Made by a program: the position numbers and the translations under genes. This document shows, piece after piece, positions 17,401-25,119 of a stretch of 37,717 nt of DNA. Each line of letters opens with the position of its first letter. Within the stretch, counting starts at the first letter, position 1. The notes beneath the pieces are model-generated. The model saw only the letters and a list, made by a program, of their open reading frames with translations, did not search any database and was not told where the DNA came from. Location of the stretch: the NCBI GenBank assembly GCA_019359545.1, contig JAHHHB010000070.1:1-37717 (forward strand), written 5' to 3'. The stretch comes from Desmonostoc geniculatum HA4340-LM1 (GTDB lineage: Bacteria > Cyanobacteriota > Cyanobacteriia > Cyanobacteriales > Nostocaceae).

Positions 17401-17838
17401 AACAAAATTTTGTTCAGTGCTAGTGATGACGCTACTATCAAGTTATGGGATGTTACCACAGGCGAATGCTTGAAAATTTTGCGGGTTCACACCAGTGGAA
17501 TCAGAGAAATAGCCTTAAATCCTAATGGTACTACTATAGCTAGTGCTAGTGATGACCATACTGTGAAATTATCGGATATCAACACAGGGAAATGCCTAAG
17601 AATTCTGGAGGGACATACAAATTGGGTCTTATCAGTTGCTTTCAGTCCAGATGGTTTAATGCTCGTTAGTGGAAGTCAAGATGAGACAATAAGGTTGTGG
17701 GATGTAGAGACAGGTGAGTGCCGCCAAATATTGAGAGCGCCTAGACACTATGAGGGAATGAATATCACTGGGGTTACGGGTCTGACAGAAGCATCGAAAG
17801 CGACGCTAAAAGCTTTAGGTGCAGTGGAATTAGATTAA
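14482..17838 (+). CDS. STAND NTPase: VMAP-type HTH, NB-ARC/NACHT, WD40 repeats
   Basis: The 1118-residue protein has four parts. Residues 1-90 resemble the N-terminal HTH of vWA-MoxR-associated proteins (YVKFADELV, then LWKLLSVVTGQKVT). An NB-ARC-type NTPase covers about 125-500, with LGMGGIGKTSL (165-172), CLLVLDNAES (Walker B), LLITSREKP and GNPLALNLAA. A pentapeptide-like bridge (NFSDLTIKQAYLQGQSL) is followed by twelve WD40 repeats from about residue 588, several degenerate, and the cyanobacterial tail ITGVTGLTEASKATLKALGA. Such STAND proteins work as ligand-triggered oligomerising switches; WD40 is the sensor. No effector domain is present, so it may signal to the genes downstream. ATG 14482 is preferred over TTG 14476. 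Confidence 0.9.
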   Translation: MTSEEILSYVKFADELVSSKTGKGLKDIEKAIIQQILAGKRLKEISFPGYTSGTIQQEFAYKLWKLLSVVTGQKVTMKTLPFVLEKLQKQQLAEPSQTFHPLKSTVNIHNPCKSGVIEINQPDMNLRHDWGEAPDVPVFYGRTDELTTLEEWIITDKCKLVVLLGMGGIGKTSLSRKLVDKLIESSNEFQCIIWRSLRESPPIEKILTDSIKFLSSQQITNLPDSLDEKITLLITCLNSSRCLLVLDNAESILQIGNQSGQYREGYQGYSQLLSRVGESRHQSCLLITSREKPIEITTIEGVNRPIRSLQVAGLQNVARQIIREKSLYGSEEEIYKLTEIYSGNPLALNLAANAIKDLFDGNITECILEGTFLFNGIIQMLDEQFNRLSIIQKSIMYWLAINREPVSITELNEDIIPISPNSKRVIQNALEDLKRRSLIESVTGCFTLQNFVMEYMTDKLREQICEEIRNGQFENFNSHPLIKALAKDYVRETQMRLILKPVASSLSDVETQLMKCLENVRNQNKFKSGYVVGNILNLLCSAKVNLHNYNFSDLTIKQAYLQGQSLHNVNFTGVDFSKCVFTDTISMILSVAFSPNESLVAAGDANGKVSLWQLAEAKPILILKGHQAWVQSIAFSPDGKMIASGSEDQTIRLWDKLTGECLWCCQAHTGRVRSITFSPNGKIIASGSDDQTIKLWDIKTKECLQTLHGHLRWVMSVAFSPDGKTLASGSYDKTVKLWDVSTGKSLITLQGHNDTVNSVAFNPEGTTIVSGSWDCTVKLWNISQSECLKTWQGYCNSIKSVIFNPQNTSIISCSHDYTVRPWNIRTGQCLKVLQKHYDEAKTATLSPDGQIIAVSNCDQTVKLWNIFTTECVLTLPKHSDLIRLFNFSLDGQILACGGYKGVVKLWDIRTGECLKTLTTHTDLTAAVFSSNNHILATSNGEGIVKLWNIRTGECLKTLTAHSQWVASLVFSPDNKILFSASDDATIKLWDVTTGECLKILRVHTSGIREIALNPNGTTIASASDDHTVKLSDINTGKCLRILEGHTNWVLSVAFSPDGLMLVSGSQDETIRLWDVETGECRQILRAPRHYEGMNITGVTGLTEASKATLKALGAVELD

Positions 17839-18044
17839 CTTTTTTTCTAATTGTCCGCAACATTATTATTTACAATACTATAAATATTCAGTCACCAGTC
17901 ATAATGTATACAATATGTGATAATAGACTTCAAGCAAAAGTCACTGTGTAGTAAACTCTGTCTATCTGAGTAACGCAAAAGGCAAAGCTGAGTATTTGCG
18001 AGTGCGTAAGTATATAAGTGGAGTTTTTGTAATTGCTATTTTAT

Positions 18045-18128
18045 ATGGAGATGAAAGCACAAATTACATTTACTAGATATCTATGCAAGAAGTCTGATAC
18101 ATTATTTAATAAATTGTATTATTTGTGA
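18045..18128 (+). CDS. Possible 27-aa leader peptide overlapping the vWA start
   Basis: The ATG at 18045 opens MEMKAQITFTRYLCKKSDTL and a few more residues. Its TGA overlaps the GTG start of the vWA gene (GTGA), the arrangement typical of translational coupling. There is no good Shine-Dalgarno motif and no family is recognisable. It is reported because the overlap is exact. The remainder of the 17839-18124 gap holds no other gene and no clear terminator. Confidence 0.2.
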   Translation: MEMKAQITFTRYLCKKSDTLFNKLYYL

Positions 18129-19264
18129 CTACAAACAAAATTACTCCAGGACAAACACTGAGTTCTACACAAAAATTTGGTTTAGATTTAGTTGCCGTTT
18201 TTGGTGGCGGACGAGATGTTGTCTTGGCTATTGATTTGACAGAAAGCGTAGGACTCAATGATGAAGGTCGTATCCGCTTACGTCAGATTATTACAGATAG
18301 TCTCAAGGCTGGAGATACGGTATACGTTATTCCTTTTGCCCAAGATATAGTTTTAAATGAAGCGAAATCGGATGCAAATCTATTGGGTACGCCCATCTCT
18401 TTTAGTAGTAACAATCAAGAAAATATTGATAAAATTTTAGTAAAAATTCCTGCGCCAGACCTGAGATATTATGGTACAGATATTCAGCAAGCTGAGTTAA
18501 CTATTTATCAAGGTCTGGCTCAGATTAATCAAAATCGCCTGCAAGCAAATCAAAACATTAAGCCACAATCAGTAGTTTGGATTAGTGATGCACCCCTGCT
18601 TAAACCACCAGGAATTACCTCTGATATTTGGATAGAAACGCCTGCTGGTAGCCCTTTTCGCCTACCAGATTCTCCTGAAAGTCAACAGCGACAAGACTGG
18701 ATTGACAGGTTGCCGATTAATAGGCGATCGCTATCAATTAAAACACAGAATAATAAAGAATATAAACTTACAGTAGTAGATATTGCTCCCACAGTCCAAG
18801 AATTTTGTACACCAGCACCAGGGAATCAAGAAACTTGTTTAGTTACACCTTATTTGATTAAAAAATTATGGTTACCTGGATTAATTTCCATATTCATACT
18901 CATCGGATTTATTTTAGCTGGTTTAAAAGTATATCGTCTGCGGAAAAAGTGGGAATTAATAGTTGATTTTGAAGTCACCGCCAAACCAGAAGACCAAAAA
19001 TGCAGCTTGCCAAACAATAAAAGAATTGCAATTGGTGAATACGATTCTACTTGTGCAGATTCTATTGACTGTCCAGGTGAAGAAGTTAGAGCATATTTGG
19101 AACGCAAAGGTGAGAAACTTTATTTAATACCAACTAATTTAGCACCAATTTATTACAACGAGCGAGAAATTACCTCACGTACTCTTATAGATAAATCTAA
19201 ATTTCGCCTCAATTGTCCACATCGGAAGCGCGACTACGAAATTGTTATCAAACTCAAAAAATAG
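18125..19264 (+). CDS. Membrane vWA protein with FHA-like C-terminal domain
   Basis: The 379-residue product has a vWA domain (about 30-225) with an intact MIDAS: DLTES (D37, S41), GTD (T118) and WISDAP (D155). Two Cys (228, 238) precede one membrane helix (about 248-268, LPGLISIFILIGFILAGLKV), followed by RLRKKW. Residues 275-379 look like a degenerate FHA domain (RIAIGEYDST, EVRAYLERKGEKLYLIP, YYNEREITSRTL). The positive residues after the helix suggest a cytoplasmic C-terminus, which would place the vWA domain outside, yet no signal peptide precedes it. GTG 18125 is the only plausible start because TAA lies at 18110. The tubulin-like gene follows after 19 bp, so the two are very likely in one operon. 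Confidence 0.8.
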   Translation: MTTNKITPGQTLSSTQKFGLDLVAVFGGGRDVVLAIDLTESVGLNDEGRIRLRQIITDSLKAGDTVYVIPFAQDIVLNEAKSDANLLGTPISFSSNNQENIDKILVKIPAPDLRYYGTDIQQAELTIYQGLAQINQNRLQANQNIKPQSVVWISDAPLLKPPGITSDIWIETPAGSPFRLPDSPESQQRQDWIDRLPINRRSLSIKTQNNKEYKLTVVDIAPTVQEFCTPAPGNQETCLVTPYLIKKLWLPGLISIFILIGFILAGLKVYRLRKKWELIVDFEVTAKPEDQKCSLPNNKRIAIGEYDSTCADSIDCPGEEVRAYLERKGEKLYLIPTNLAPIYYNEREITSRTLIDKSKFRLNCPHRKRDYEIVIKLKK

Positions 19265-19283
19265 TAATTCTTAGGTGCATACT

Positions 19284-22200
19284 ATGAGTCAAGCAACTAC
19301 CAATGAATTTCAATATCGGGGAATTAACCGGACAATTTGTATCGGCTTAGGTGGTACTGGACGCGATGTTTTAATGAGAATTCGGCGGTTAATTGTTGAC
19401 CGTTATGGAGATTTAAGCAACCTACCAATTGTCAGTTTTATTCACATTGACACAGACAAAGCCGCAACCCAAGTAACTGGTATTCGTACAGGAAGTACCT
19501 ATCACGGTGTAGACCTCAGCTTCAAAGAGGCAGAAAAAGTCACTGCTACAATGTCCTCCAATGAAGTTAGTATGTTTATTCAAGGATTGGAGCGACGTTC
19601 AGAATATACTCGTCATGGACCATACGACCATATTGGCAGATGGTTCCCACCACAATTATTACGAAATATTAAAGCAGTTGAAGAAGGTGCAAAAGGTATT
19701 CGACCTGTAGGTAGGCTAGCTTTTTTTCACAATTATCAAAAGATTAAAACAGCAATTGAAAGTGCAGAACGGCGCACTAGAGGACATGATTCTTTATTAC
19801 TAAAAGCAGGTTTAAAAGTTGAACCTGGACTAAGTATTTTTGTAGTCGGTTCTCTTTGTGGCGGTACTGGTAGCGGTATGTTTTTGGATATTGCTTATAG
19901 TCTCAGATATCTTTATCGGGATGAAAGTGCCAAAATTTTCAGCTATTTAATCATTAGTCCAGAATTGTATGGTAATGCTCCTACGATGAGCGCAAATACT
20001 TATGCTGCTCTCAAAGAACTAAATTATTATAGTACGCCCGGTAGAAAATTTGAAGCATTTTATGACCTGCAAAATGTAGAGTTCATTTCACCAGAAGAAG
20101 GAAAGCGTCCACCATTTGACTATACCTATTTAGTATCTAATCAAACTGGAAGTGAATATTTAATTAGCGATCAAGGTAAGCTATGTAATGTCATTGCTCA
20201 TAAAATTGCTATGGATTTTTCTAGTGAATTAGCGCCAGCAATTAAAGGCAGTAGAGACAATTTTCTCCAGCACATGATTCAGTGTGATAAACACCCGCGT
20301 CCTAATACCCAGCGTTATTTAACATTTGGATTAGCAGCTATTTATTTTCCCCGCGATACTATTGTCCAAATTGCCTTAAACCGCGTAAGTTTAGAACTCG
20401 TGAAATTTTGGTTAAGTGGCAAAGGTCAAAGTCCAGATCCCCTGAAATTAATCGAGCAATTCTTGATTCAAAATCATTGGCATAACGATCCAGAAAACAA
20501 GGATTATTTTACTACCAAGCTTGCAGAATCAGTGCAAGAAAATAATAAGAGTTTTCGGAATACTCTTAGTGCTTGGAGAAATAAACTAGAACAGCAAATT
20601 TCCCAGTGTCAAAAACGCGAAGACCGCAATGATATTCGCGGACAATTGCCAAGAGAATTTAGAGAACAATTCCGCAAAGTTCAGCCTGGTGAAACTGAAA
20701 GTACTAGGGGTATTTGGCTAACAAAACTGCTACAAACGTCTCCCAATATCACCAAGGAACTCAAGACTCATATTGATGAATATCTCAGTCAATTACTGAC
20801 GCCAACAGATGCGAATTTTTCTATTAAAAGTACCCGTGATTGGTTAGATGCATTGCAACATGAGTTGCATAATTATCAGCTAAATCTCCAAGAAAAGATT
20901 ACTGAGAATGGAGGTATGAAAATTATCGAAGATTTAGAGAGAAAATGGCGAGATACCGAACAAACAATCGAGGATCTCGAACAAAAACCTGTTATCCCTT
21001 TGCTAAATAACAAAAATAGCCAAGTCCAAGATGAAGCCAAAAAATCAGTACAGGAAGCCTGCAAAATTATTCAACATAACTTTGATGTTACAGTTGTGCA
21101 AGAAGCGCTAAAAATTGTTAATCAACTACAAAAGCACGTTCAAGAAAGAGCAACTCAAGTTGCAGCATTTAATAGCTTAGTAGAAGATTTACAAAGTTTC
21201 TACGAAAAGCAAGATAGGGACTTGAGACAACTGAATTTTGATGAAATGAGTGGTGAAGCAATATTTGATAGTGAGGATATTGATAGCTGCTATCAGACTA
21301 TTTTACCAGCAGATGATTTACGTCGGCAGTTTGTTTTAGTTAGTTCCACAATTACAGAACCAACTGGTAGAGGACAATCTTTAGCAAGTTTTATAGATAG
21401 AGAACGTACAACTATAGACCAGTTACAAAAAGAAATCGATATCAAAGTTGATAAATTATTTGCTTCTCGAAGTATTAATATTGTCAATTCTGTGATTAAA
21501 CGGTTTATGCAAAACTATTCTTTAGCAGTGCGTTCAACTCGTTTATCACAAGTCATGCAGGAAGCACAACCCCTCTTGCGTTTGAATTTAAGCGACCCTT
21601 ATTTTCGTGAAGACCCAGCTAAAAGTAGTAAATTAGTTGGTTTTAAAGATACAGATGATTCCGAAGTCAGACAGTTTAAAACTTTACTTACACAGGATAT
21701 CGGAGTCGAACCCAGTGTTTTAAAAGCAACACAAGCCGAAGACGAAATTTTAGTTGTTAATGAATATGCTGGTTTTCCTCTCAGACTAATTAGTGGTTTG
21801 GAAAGAATGAGAAACCCCTATCTACGGGAACAGCATTCTGCTTCATCTTTTCTCCATAACGACTACAACATTTCTTTTCCTGATATCATTCCCCCTGATG
21901 CTAAAAAGATGGAAGAATTGGAGGATATTTTTTATCCTTGTTTAGCATTAGGATTATTAAAAAATAATCAGGAAAATAAACAGTTAGAATTTCAATATTA
22001 TGACCAATTACGCGATAGTTACAATATTGCTGCTTTAAGTCTAGAGTGGAGTCAAGCTTTAGAGGAACTTGCTAATCGCCAGGACATGACTGAAGCTTTA
22101 CGACAGCTTTTAGAAAATGAAAAATCTGTTATTGCCAGAGAACCTCAAGCCTGGGAAAATAGATATTTACCAAAACTGAGAGAGTTTGTTCAAGAAGTAG

Positions 22201-22586
22201 ACAGATTACCAGAAGATAATCCTAATTATCCCTATAAAGCAGCAGTAATTGGAACTTCTCCCAGTACTGACCCTAACCCTAAAGAGGGAATTATCAATCG
22301 CTTCCGCAGAAAGATAAGTGAGCAGTTTCAAAATTTACAAAACCGCAGGATCGCACCAAGCACTAATACATTAAATCAGCCAGCTATTAATGACGAAATC
22401 GTAATTGATTCTCCAGTAGATTCTATCAATCATCAGACGCCACGATTAGATTATGCTGATGATAATCGTACACAACGACGCTTAGCATTGGAGCAACTTA
22501 AACAAGATTTAGCTGATGAATTGATTTCTCAAGAAGACTTTGACCACCAAAAACAAAAAATCATCAACCAGTACCCGTATAGTTGA
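19284..22586 (+). CDS. Tubulin-like GTPase with SHOCT-like C-terminus
   Basis: The 1100 residues begin with a tubulin/FtsZ-superfamily GTPase domain (Tubulin_2 type). The first phosphate loop is CIGLGGTGRDVLMRIRR (about 18-34), and GSLCGGTGSGMFLDIAYSLR (about 189-208) is the GGGTG(S/T)G tubulin signature. A long central region (about 400-1000) is predominantly helical, with coiled-coil-like stretches. The last 40 residues (RLALEQLKQDLADELISQED) resemble a SHOCT oligomerisation motif. Family knowledge suggests GTP-dependent filaments; here they may form a scaffold or track. The ATG at 19284 is preferred over GTG 19275. It lies 19 bp after the vWA gene and 64 bp before the motor gene, with an internal hairpin in the second gap. 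Confidence 0.88.
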   Translation: MSQATTNEFQYRGINRTICIGLGGTGRDVLMRIRRLIVDRYGDLSNLPIVSFIHIDTDKAATQVTGIRTGSTYHGVDLSFKEAEKVTATMSSNEVSMFIQGLERRSEYTRHGPYDHIGRWFPPQLLRNIKAVEEGAKGIRPVGRLAFFHNYQKIKTAIESAERRTRGHDSLLLKAGLKVEPGLSIFVVGSLCGGTGSGMFLDIAYSLRYLYRDESAKIFSYLIISPELYGNAPTMSANTYAALKELNYYSTPGRKFEAFYDLQNVEFISPEEGKRPPFDYTYLVSNQTGSEYLISDQGKLCNVIAHKIAMDFSSELAPAIKGSRDNFLQHMIQCDKHPRPNTQRYLTFGLAAIYFPRDTIVQIALNRVSLELVKFWLSGKGQSPDPLKLIEQFLIQNHWHNDPENKDYFTTKLAESVQENNKSFRNTLSAWRNKLEQQISQCQKREDRNDIRGQLPREFREQFRKVQPGETESTRGIWLTKLLQTSPNITKELKTHIDEYLSQLLTPTDANFSIKSTRDWLDALQHELHNYQLNLQEKITENGGMKIIEDLERKWRDTEQTIEDLEQKPVIPLLNNKNSQVQDEAKKSVQEACKIIQHNFDVTVVQEALKIVNQLQKHVQERATQVAAFNSLVEDLQSFYEKQDRDLRQLNFDEMSGEAIFDSEDIDSCYQTILPADDLRRQFVLVSSTITEPTGRGQSLASFIDRERTTIDQLQKEIDIKVDKLFASRSINIVNSVIKRFMQNYSLAVRSTRLSQVMQEAQPLLRLNLSDPYFREDPAKSSKLVGFKDTDDSEVRQFKTLLTQDIGVEPSVLKATQAEDEILVVNEYAGFPLRLISGLERMRNPYLREQHSASSFLHNDYNISFPDIIPPDAKKMEELEDIFYPCLALGLLKNNQENKQLEFQYYDQLRDSYNIAALSLEWSQALEELANRQDMTEALRQLLENEKSVIAREPQAWENRYLPKLREFVQEVDRLPEDNPNYPYKAAVIGTSPSTDPNPKEGIINRFRRKISEQFQNLQNRRIAPSTNTLNQPAINDEIVIDSPVDSINHQTPRLDYADDNRTQRRLALEQLKQDLADELISQEDFDHQKQKIINQYPYS

Positions 22587-22592
22587 TTTTTT

Positions 22593-22616
22593 AGGTTGGT
22601 TAATTCCAACCTATTT
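22593..22616 (+). terminator. Hairpin with short T-run inside the operon
   Basis: AGGTTGG (22593-22599) and CCAACCT (22606-22612) form a 7-bp stem with a TTAATT loop, followed by ATTTTATA. It lies between the tubulin-like and motor genes, so it may be a partial terminator or an RNA-processing/stability hairpin that lowers expression of the two motor genes. Confidence 0.5.
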
Positions 22617-22650
22617 TATATAAATATTTACACAATCACAAATTATTTCC

Positions 22651-24303
22651 ATGCCACCAATACCTCCTGAGTTAATTTTTATCACACTTTTATTTGTAGT
22701 TTTACCATCTATAGCTACTATTTTTTATCGTTTCGCTCTCTATCAACATTTGATATCTTTAGAACAAAAAGTAAGAAGATTAATTGATAGAGACTCACCA
22801 GGACTACAACCAAAAATACTAGACAAATTAGAAAAAAGATTTAGAGAAGCTAGTAGCAACTTAGACCAAGTTAATACAGGTGCATTAATAGACCAAGTTT
22901 ATAGCCAAGAAAAAGTTTTGGGCTTCTCCTGCGAACAAATAGATTACTTTTGTCGTATTCTCCCCAATTTACTCTTAGCCTTTGGGTTACTTGGTACTTT
23001 TATAGGTATTACGATTAATTTAGGCACACTCAGTCAAACAATTAATCAAACTAATAGTACCAATGTTAATAGTTTACTTGCTGAATTAAAAAGACCTTTG
23101 GAAGGTATGAGTATTGCCTTCACCACAAGCTTAACGGGACTTTTTTTTAGTACTCTATTAACATTATTTAATTGGTTGAGAAATACTAGTTTTGCCAAAT
23201 ACAGACTTATTAGTTCCCTTGAAGATTACCTAGATAATATTTATCATCCTAAAGTACAGGGCGATACTCGCCTTGATAAAATCGTCAATAGAATGGTATT
23301 CCAGCAGGATGAGTTTTTAAGTAGATTTGGTGATACGGTGAGGGATGCAGTGGAAAAATCTTTAGGAACTGTGGCAAAAGAAATTGCTCAAGGAAATAAA
23401 GAAGCTGCCGAATTAGCTAAGCAGGTTTATGAAAGATTTTATCAAGCTGCTGGTACTATATCTGGTGCTGCTGATGAATTTGAACATGCTATTGCTCAAC
23501 TGAATAAAAAATCTGACGTATTTAAACAGTCTGCGGAAATTTTTGCTAATAGTCAGTTTCCGCAAAAATTATCAGCAGCTACAGCAGATTTGACTACTAT
23601 GCAAGAAAGATTTTCACAATCTGCTGCAAGTTTAGCCGAGACAACCAAATTCATTGAAGCAGCAGTCTTAGAAGTTCAGCGTTGTAGTCAAGAATTAACT
23701 ACTTTAGCAATAGATATTAAAAATAGTAATCAAACTTCCATTCAAGTTTTAGAGTTGCATAAAAATAATCAAAATTCTCTTGGTGAGATTATTCCTCAAC
23801 TTAACCAGGGAGCTAATAGTTTTTCAACAGCAATTAACAAACTTGATAAATTAGAGCAAGAAATTGTCAATAAATCTGAGACTTTTACAAAGTTAGTAGA
23901 ACTCGTAAAGCGCTATACAGAAGAAGTTGATGTAGCAATTGAGGCTTTAGGCGATCGCCTAATTTTAAACTTATCACAACAAATCGGTTCTAATAACCAA
24001 CAAGTTAAAGCTGTCGTCGCCAATTTGGAAGAATTTGCCAATCAGTTAGGCGTAAAATTTGATATGTCTAAATCAGATTTTATCGATGTTATTCAAAATA
24101 ACAATCAAAGTTTTAATACTGAATATAAAAATCTCAGCACCATGATAATTCAAGGAATTGTTAAGCAAACAGAAGCAAATAAACAAGGAATGCAAATGTT
24201 AATTAGCAATATTCAACAATTTAATCAAGATGTCAATCGTATCAAAGATGAAATTGACAAATTGAGGCAAGGAATGGTAGCCGTTACAGATAAAACTAAG
24301 TAA
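22651..24303 (+). CDS. MotA/TolQ/ExbB-type motor protein, ZorA-like
   Basis: The 550-residue protein has three membrane helices at about 8-28, 104-125 and 152-175. The second and third carry the MotA/TolQ/ExbB patterns LLAFGLLGTFIGITINLGTL and GMSIAFTTSLTGLFFSTLL. The remaining 360 residues form a long helical, coiled-coil-rich cytoplasmic tail. This matches ZorA of Zorya systems, a stator-like proton channel with a long tail. In MotA/ExbB-type motors a pentamer surrounds a dimer of the partner protein. The partner gene follows after 46 bp. No obvious Shine-Dalgarno sequence precedes ATG 22651. Confidence 0.85.
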   Translation: MPPIPPELIFITLLFVVLPSIATIFYRFALYQHLISLEQKVRRLIDRDSPGLQPKILDKLEKRFREASSNLDQVNTGALIDQVYSQEKVLGFSCEQIDYFCRILPNLLLAFGLLGTFIGITINLGTLSQTINQTNSTNVNSLLAELKRPLEGMSIAFTTSLTGLFFSTLLTLFNWLRNTSFAKYRLISSLEDYLDNIYHPKVQGDTRLDKIVNRMVFQQDEFLSRFGDTVRDAVEKSLGTVAKEIAQGNKEAAELAKQVYERFYQAAGTISGAADEFEHAIAQLNKKSDVFKQSAEIFANSQFPQKLSAATADLTTMQERFSQSAASLAETTKFIEAAVLEVQRCSQELTTLAIDIKNSNQTSIQVLELHKNNQNSLGEIIPQLNQGANSFSTAINKLDKLEQEIVNKSETFTKLVELVKRYTEEVDVAIEALGDRLILNLSQQIGSNNQQVKAVVANLEEFANQLGVKFDMSKSDFIDVIQNNNQSFNTEYKNLSTMIIQGIVKQTEANKQGMQMLISNIQQFNQDVNRIKDEIDKLRQGMVAVTDKTK

Positions 24304-24349
24304 CTTAATTTTTCTAAATTAACATTATTTTAAATAAAAATTTTAGATT

Positions 24350-24997
24350 ATGGCTCGCCGTTCCCGACATAGCGACTACAATGAAGACTTAAATATTTGG
24401 CCTGCTTTTACAGATTTAATGTCTAATGCCTTTATGATTTTGCTGCTATTATTGTTACTAGCCAGCACCAAATATACAATATCGCAAATAACTAATCCAG
24501 GAACGCCGCCAATTTTACTCATTAAAGATGAGAATTCTAGATTCGATCCTGGTAGCGCAGTGATTCCCCAAACAATGTTGGATTATATTACAAATAAACT
24601 CGTACCTGATATAGAATCAACCACAAAAACTTACAATATTAATACAGTTGAAATTATTGGACATACAGATGAACAACCGATTGGTATTATTAACAGTAAT
24701 CTAGACAACAATTTAGAAGTAGCAGCTAGTCAAGGGGGTTCAGTTAGTACACTGAAGGCTGGTTCTAATGCAGATTTAGGATTGATGCGTTCTCTTGCAG
24801 TGGTAAAAGAACTGTTAAAAATCCAACAACAAAATAAAATGCCAGGTGTTCAATTTCGCGCCTATTCAGCGGCACAATTAATATTACCAAATGGAGAATT
24901 TGCTCCCATTCCACCAGTAAAGCGTCAGTCGGAACCAAACCGCCGACGCATTGAAATTCGTTTTACGCGCCTGGGTGAAGTACGAGAAGTAAAATGA
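24350..24997 (+). CDS. MotB/OmpA-type motor partner, ZorB-like
   Basis: The 215-residue protein has a short cytoplasmic N-terminus, one membrane helix (WPAFTDLMSNAFMILLLLLL, about 17-40) and a periplasmic OmpA/MotB domain. Asp22 lies at the cytoplasmic edge of the helix, where MotB and ZorB have their proton-carrying Asp. The OmpA part shows VEIIGHTDEQPIG, NADLGLMRSLAVVKEL and NRRRIEIRF, the positions that bind peptidoglycan. Together with the preceding gene it should form an ion-driven motor anchored to the cell wall. The following 120 bp contain a small AGGAGTC tandem repeat and no gene. Confidence 0.87.
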   Translation: MARRSRHSDYNEDLNIWPAFTDLMSNAFMILLLLLLLASTKYTISQITNPGTPPILLIKDENSRFDPGSAVIPQTMLDYITNKLVPDIESTTKTYNINTVEIIGHTDEQPIGIINSNLDNNLEVAASQGGSVSTLKAGSNADLGLMRSLAVVKELLKIQQQNKMPGVQFRAYSAAQLILPNGEFAPIPPVKRQSEPNRRRIEIRFTRLGEVREVK

Positions 24998-25119
24998 GAA
25001 GGAATCAAAATTCAGGAGTCAGGAGTCAGAATTTAGAGTTCCAAATGCAACTGATTAAATTTGCTAAGACTTTGCTAGCTGGAGGATTAAGAAACGCTAC
25101 AATTTGACACAAAATTATA

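Noticed and set aside
16243..17710. DNA-level repeats treated as a separate repeat element
   Set aside because: The periodicity of about 126 bp is the coding repeat of the WD40 blades.
14482..24997. Calling the block a Zorya system outright
   Set aside because: Only ZorA-like and ZorB-like proteins are present. No ZorC, ZorD or ZorE, and the other genes are of unrelated families.
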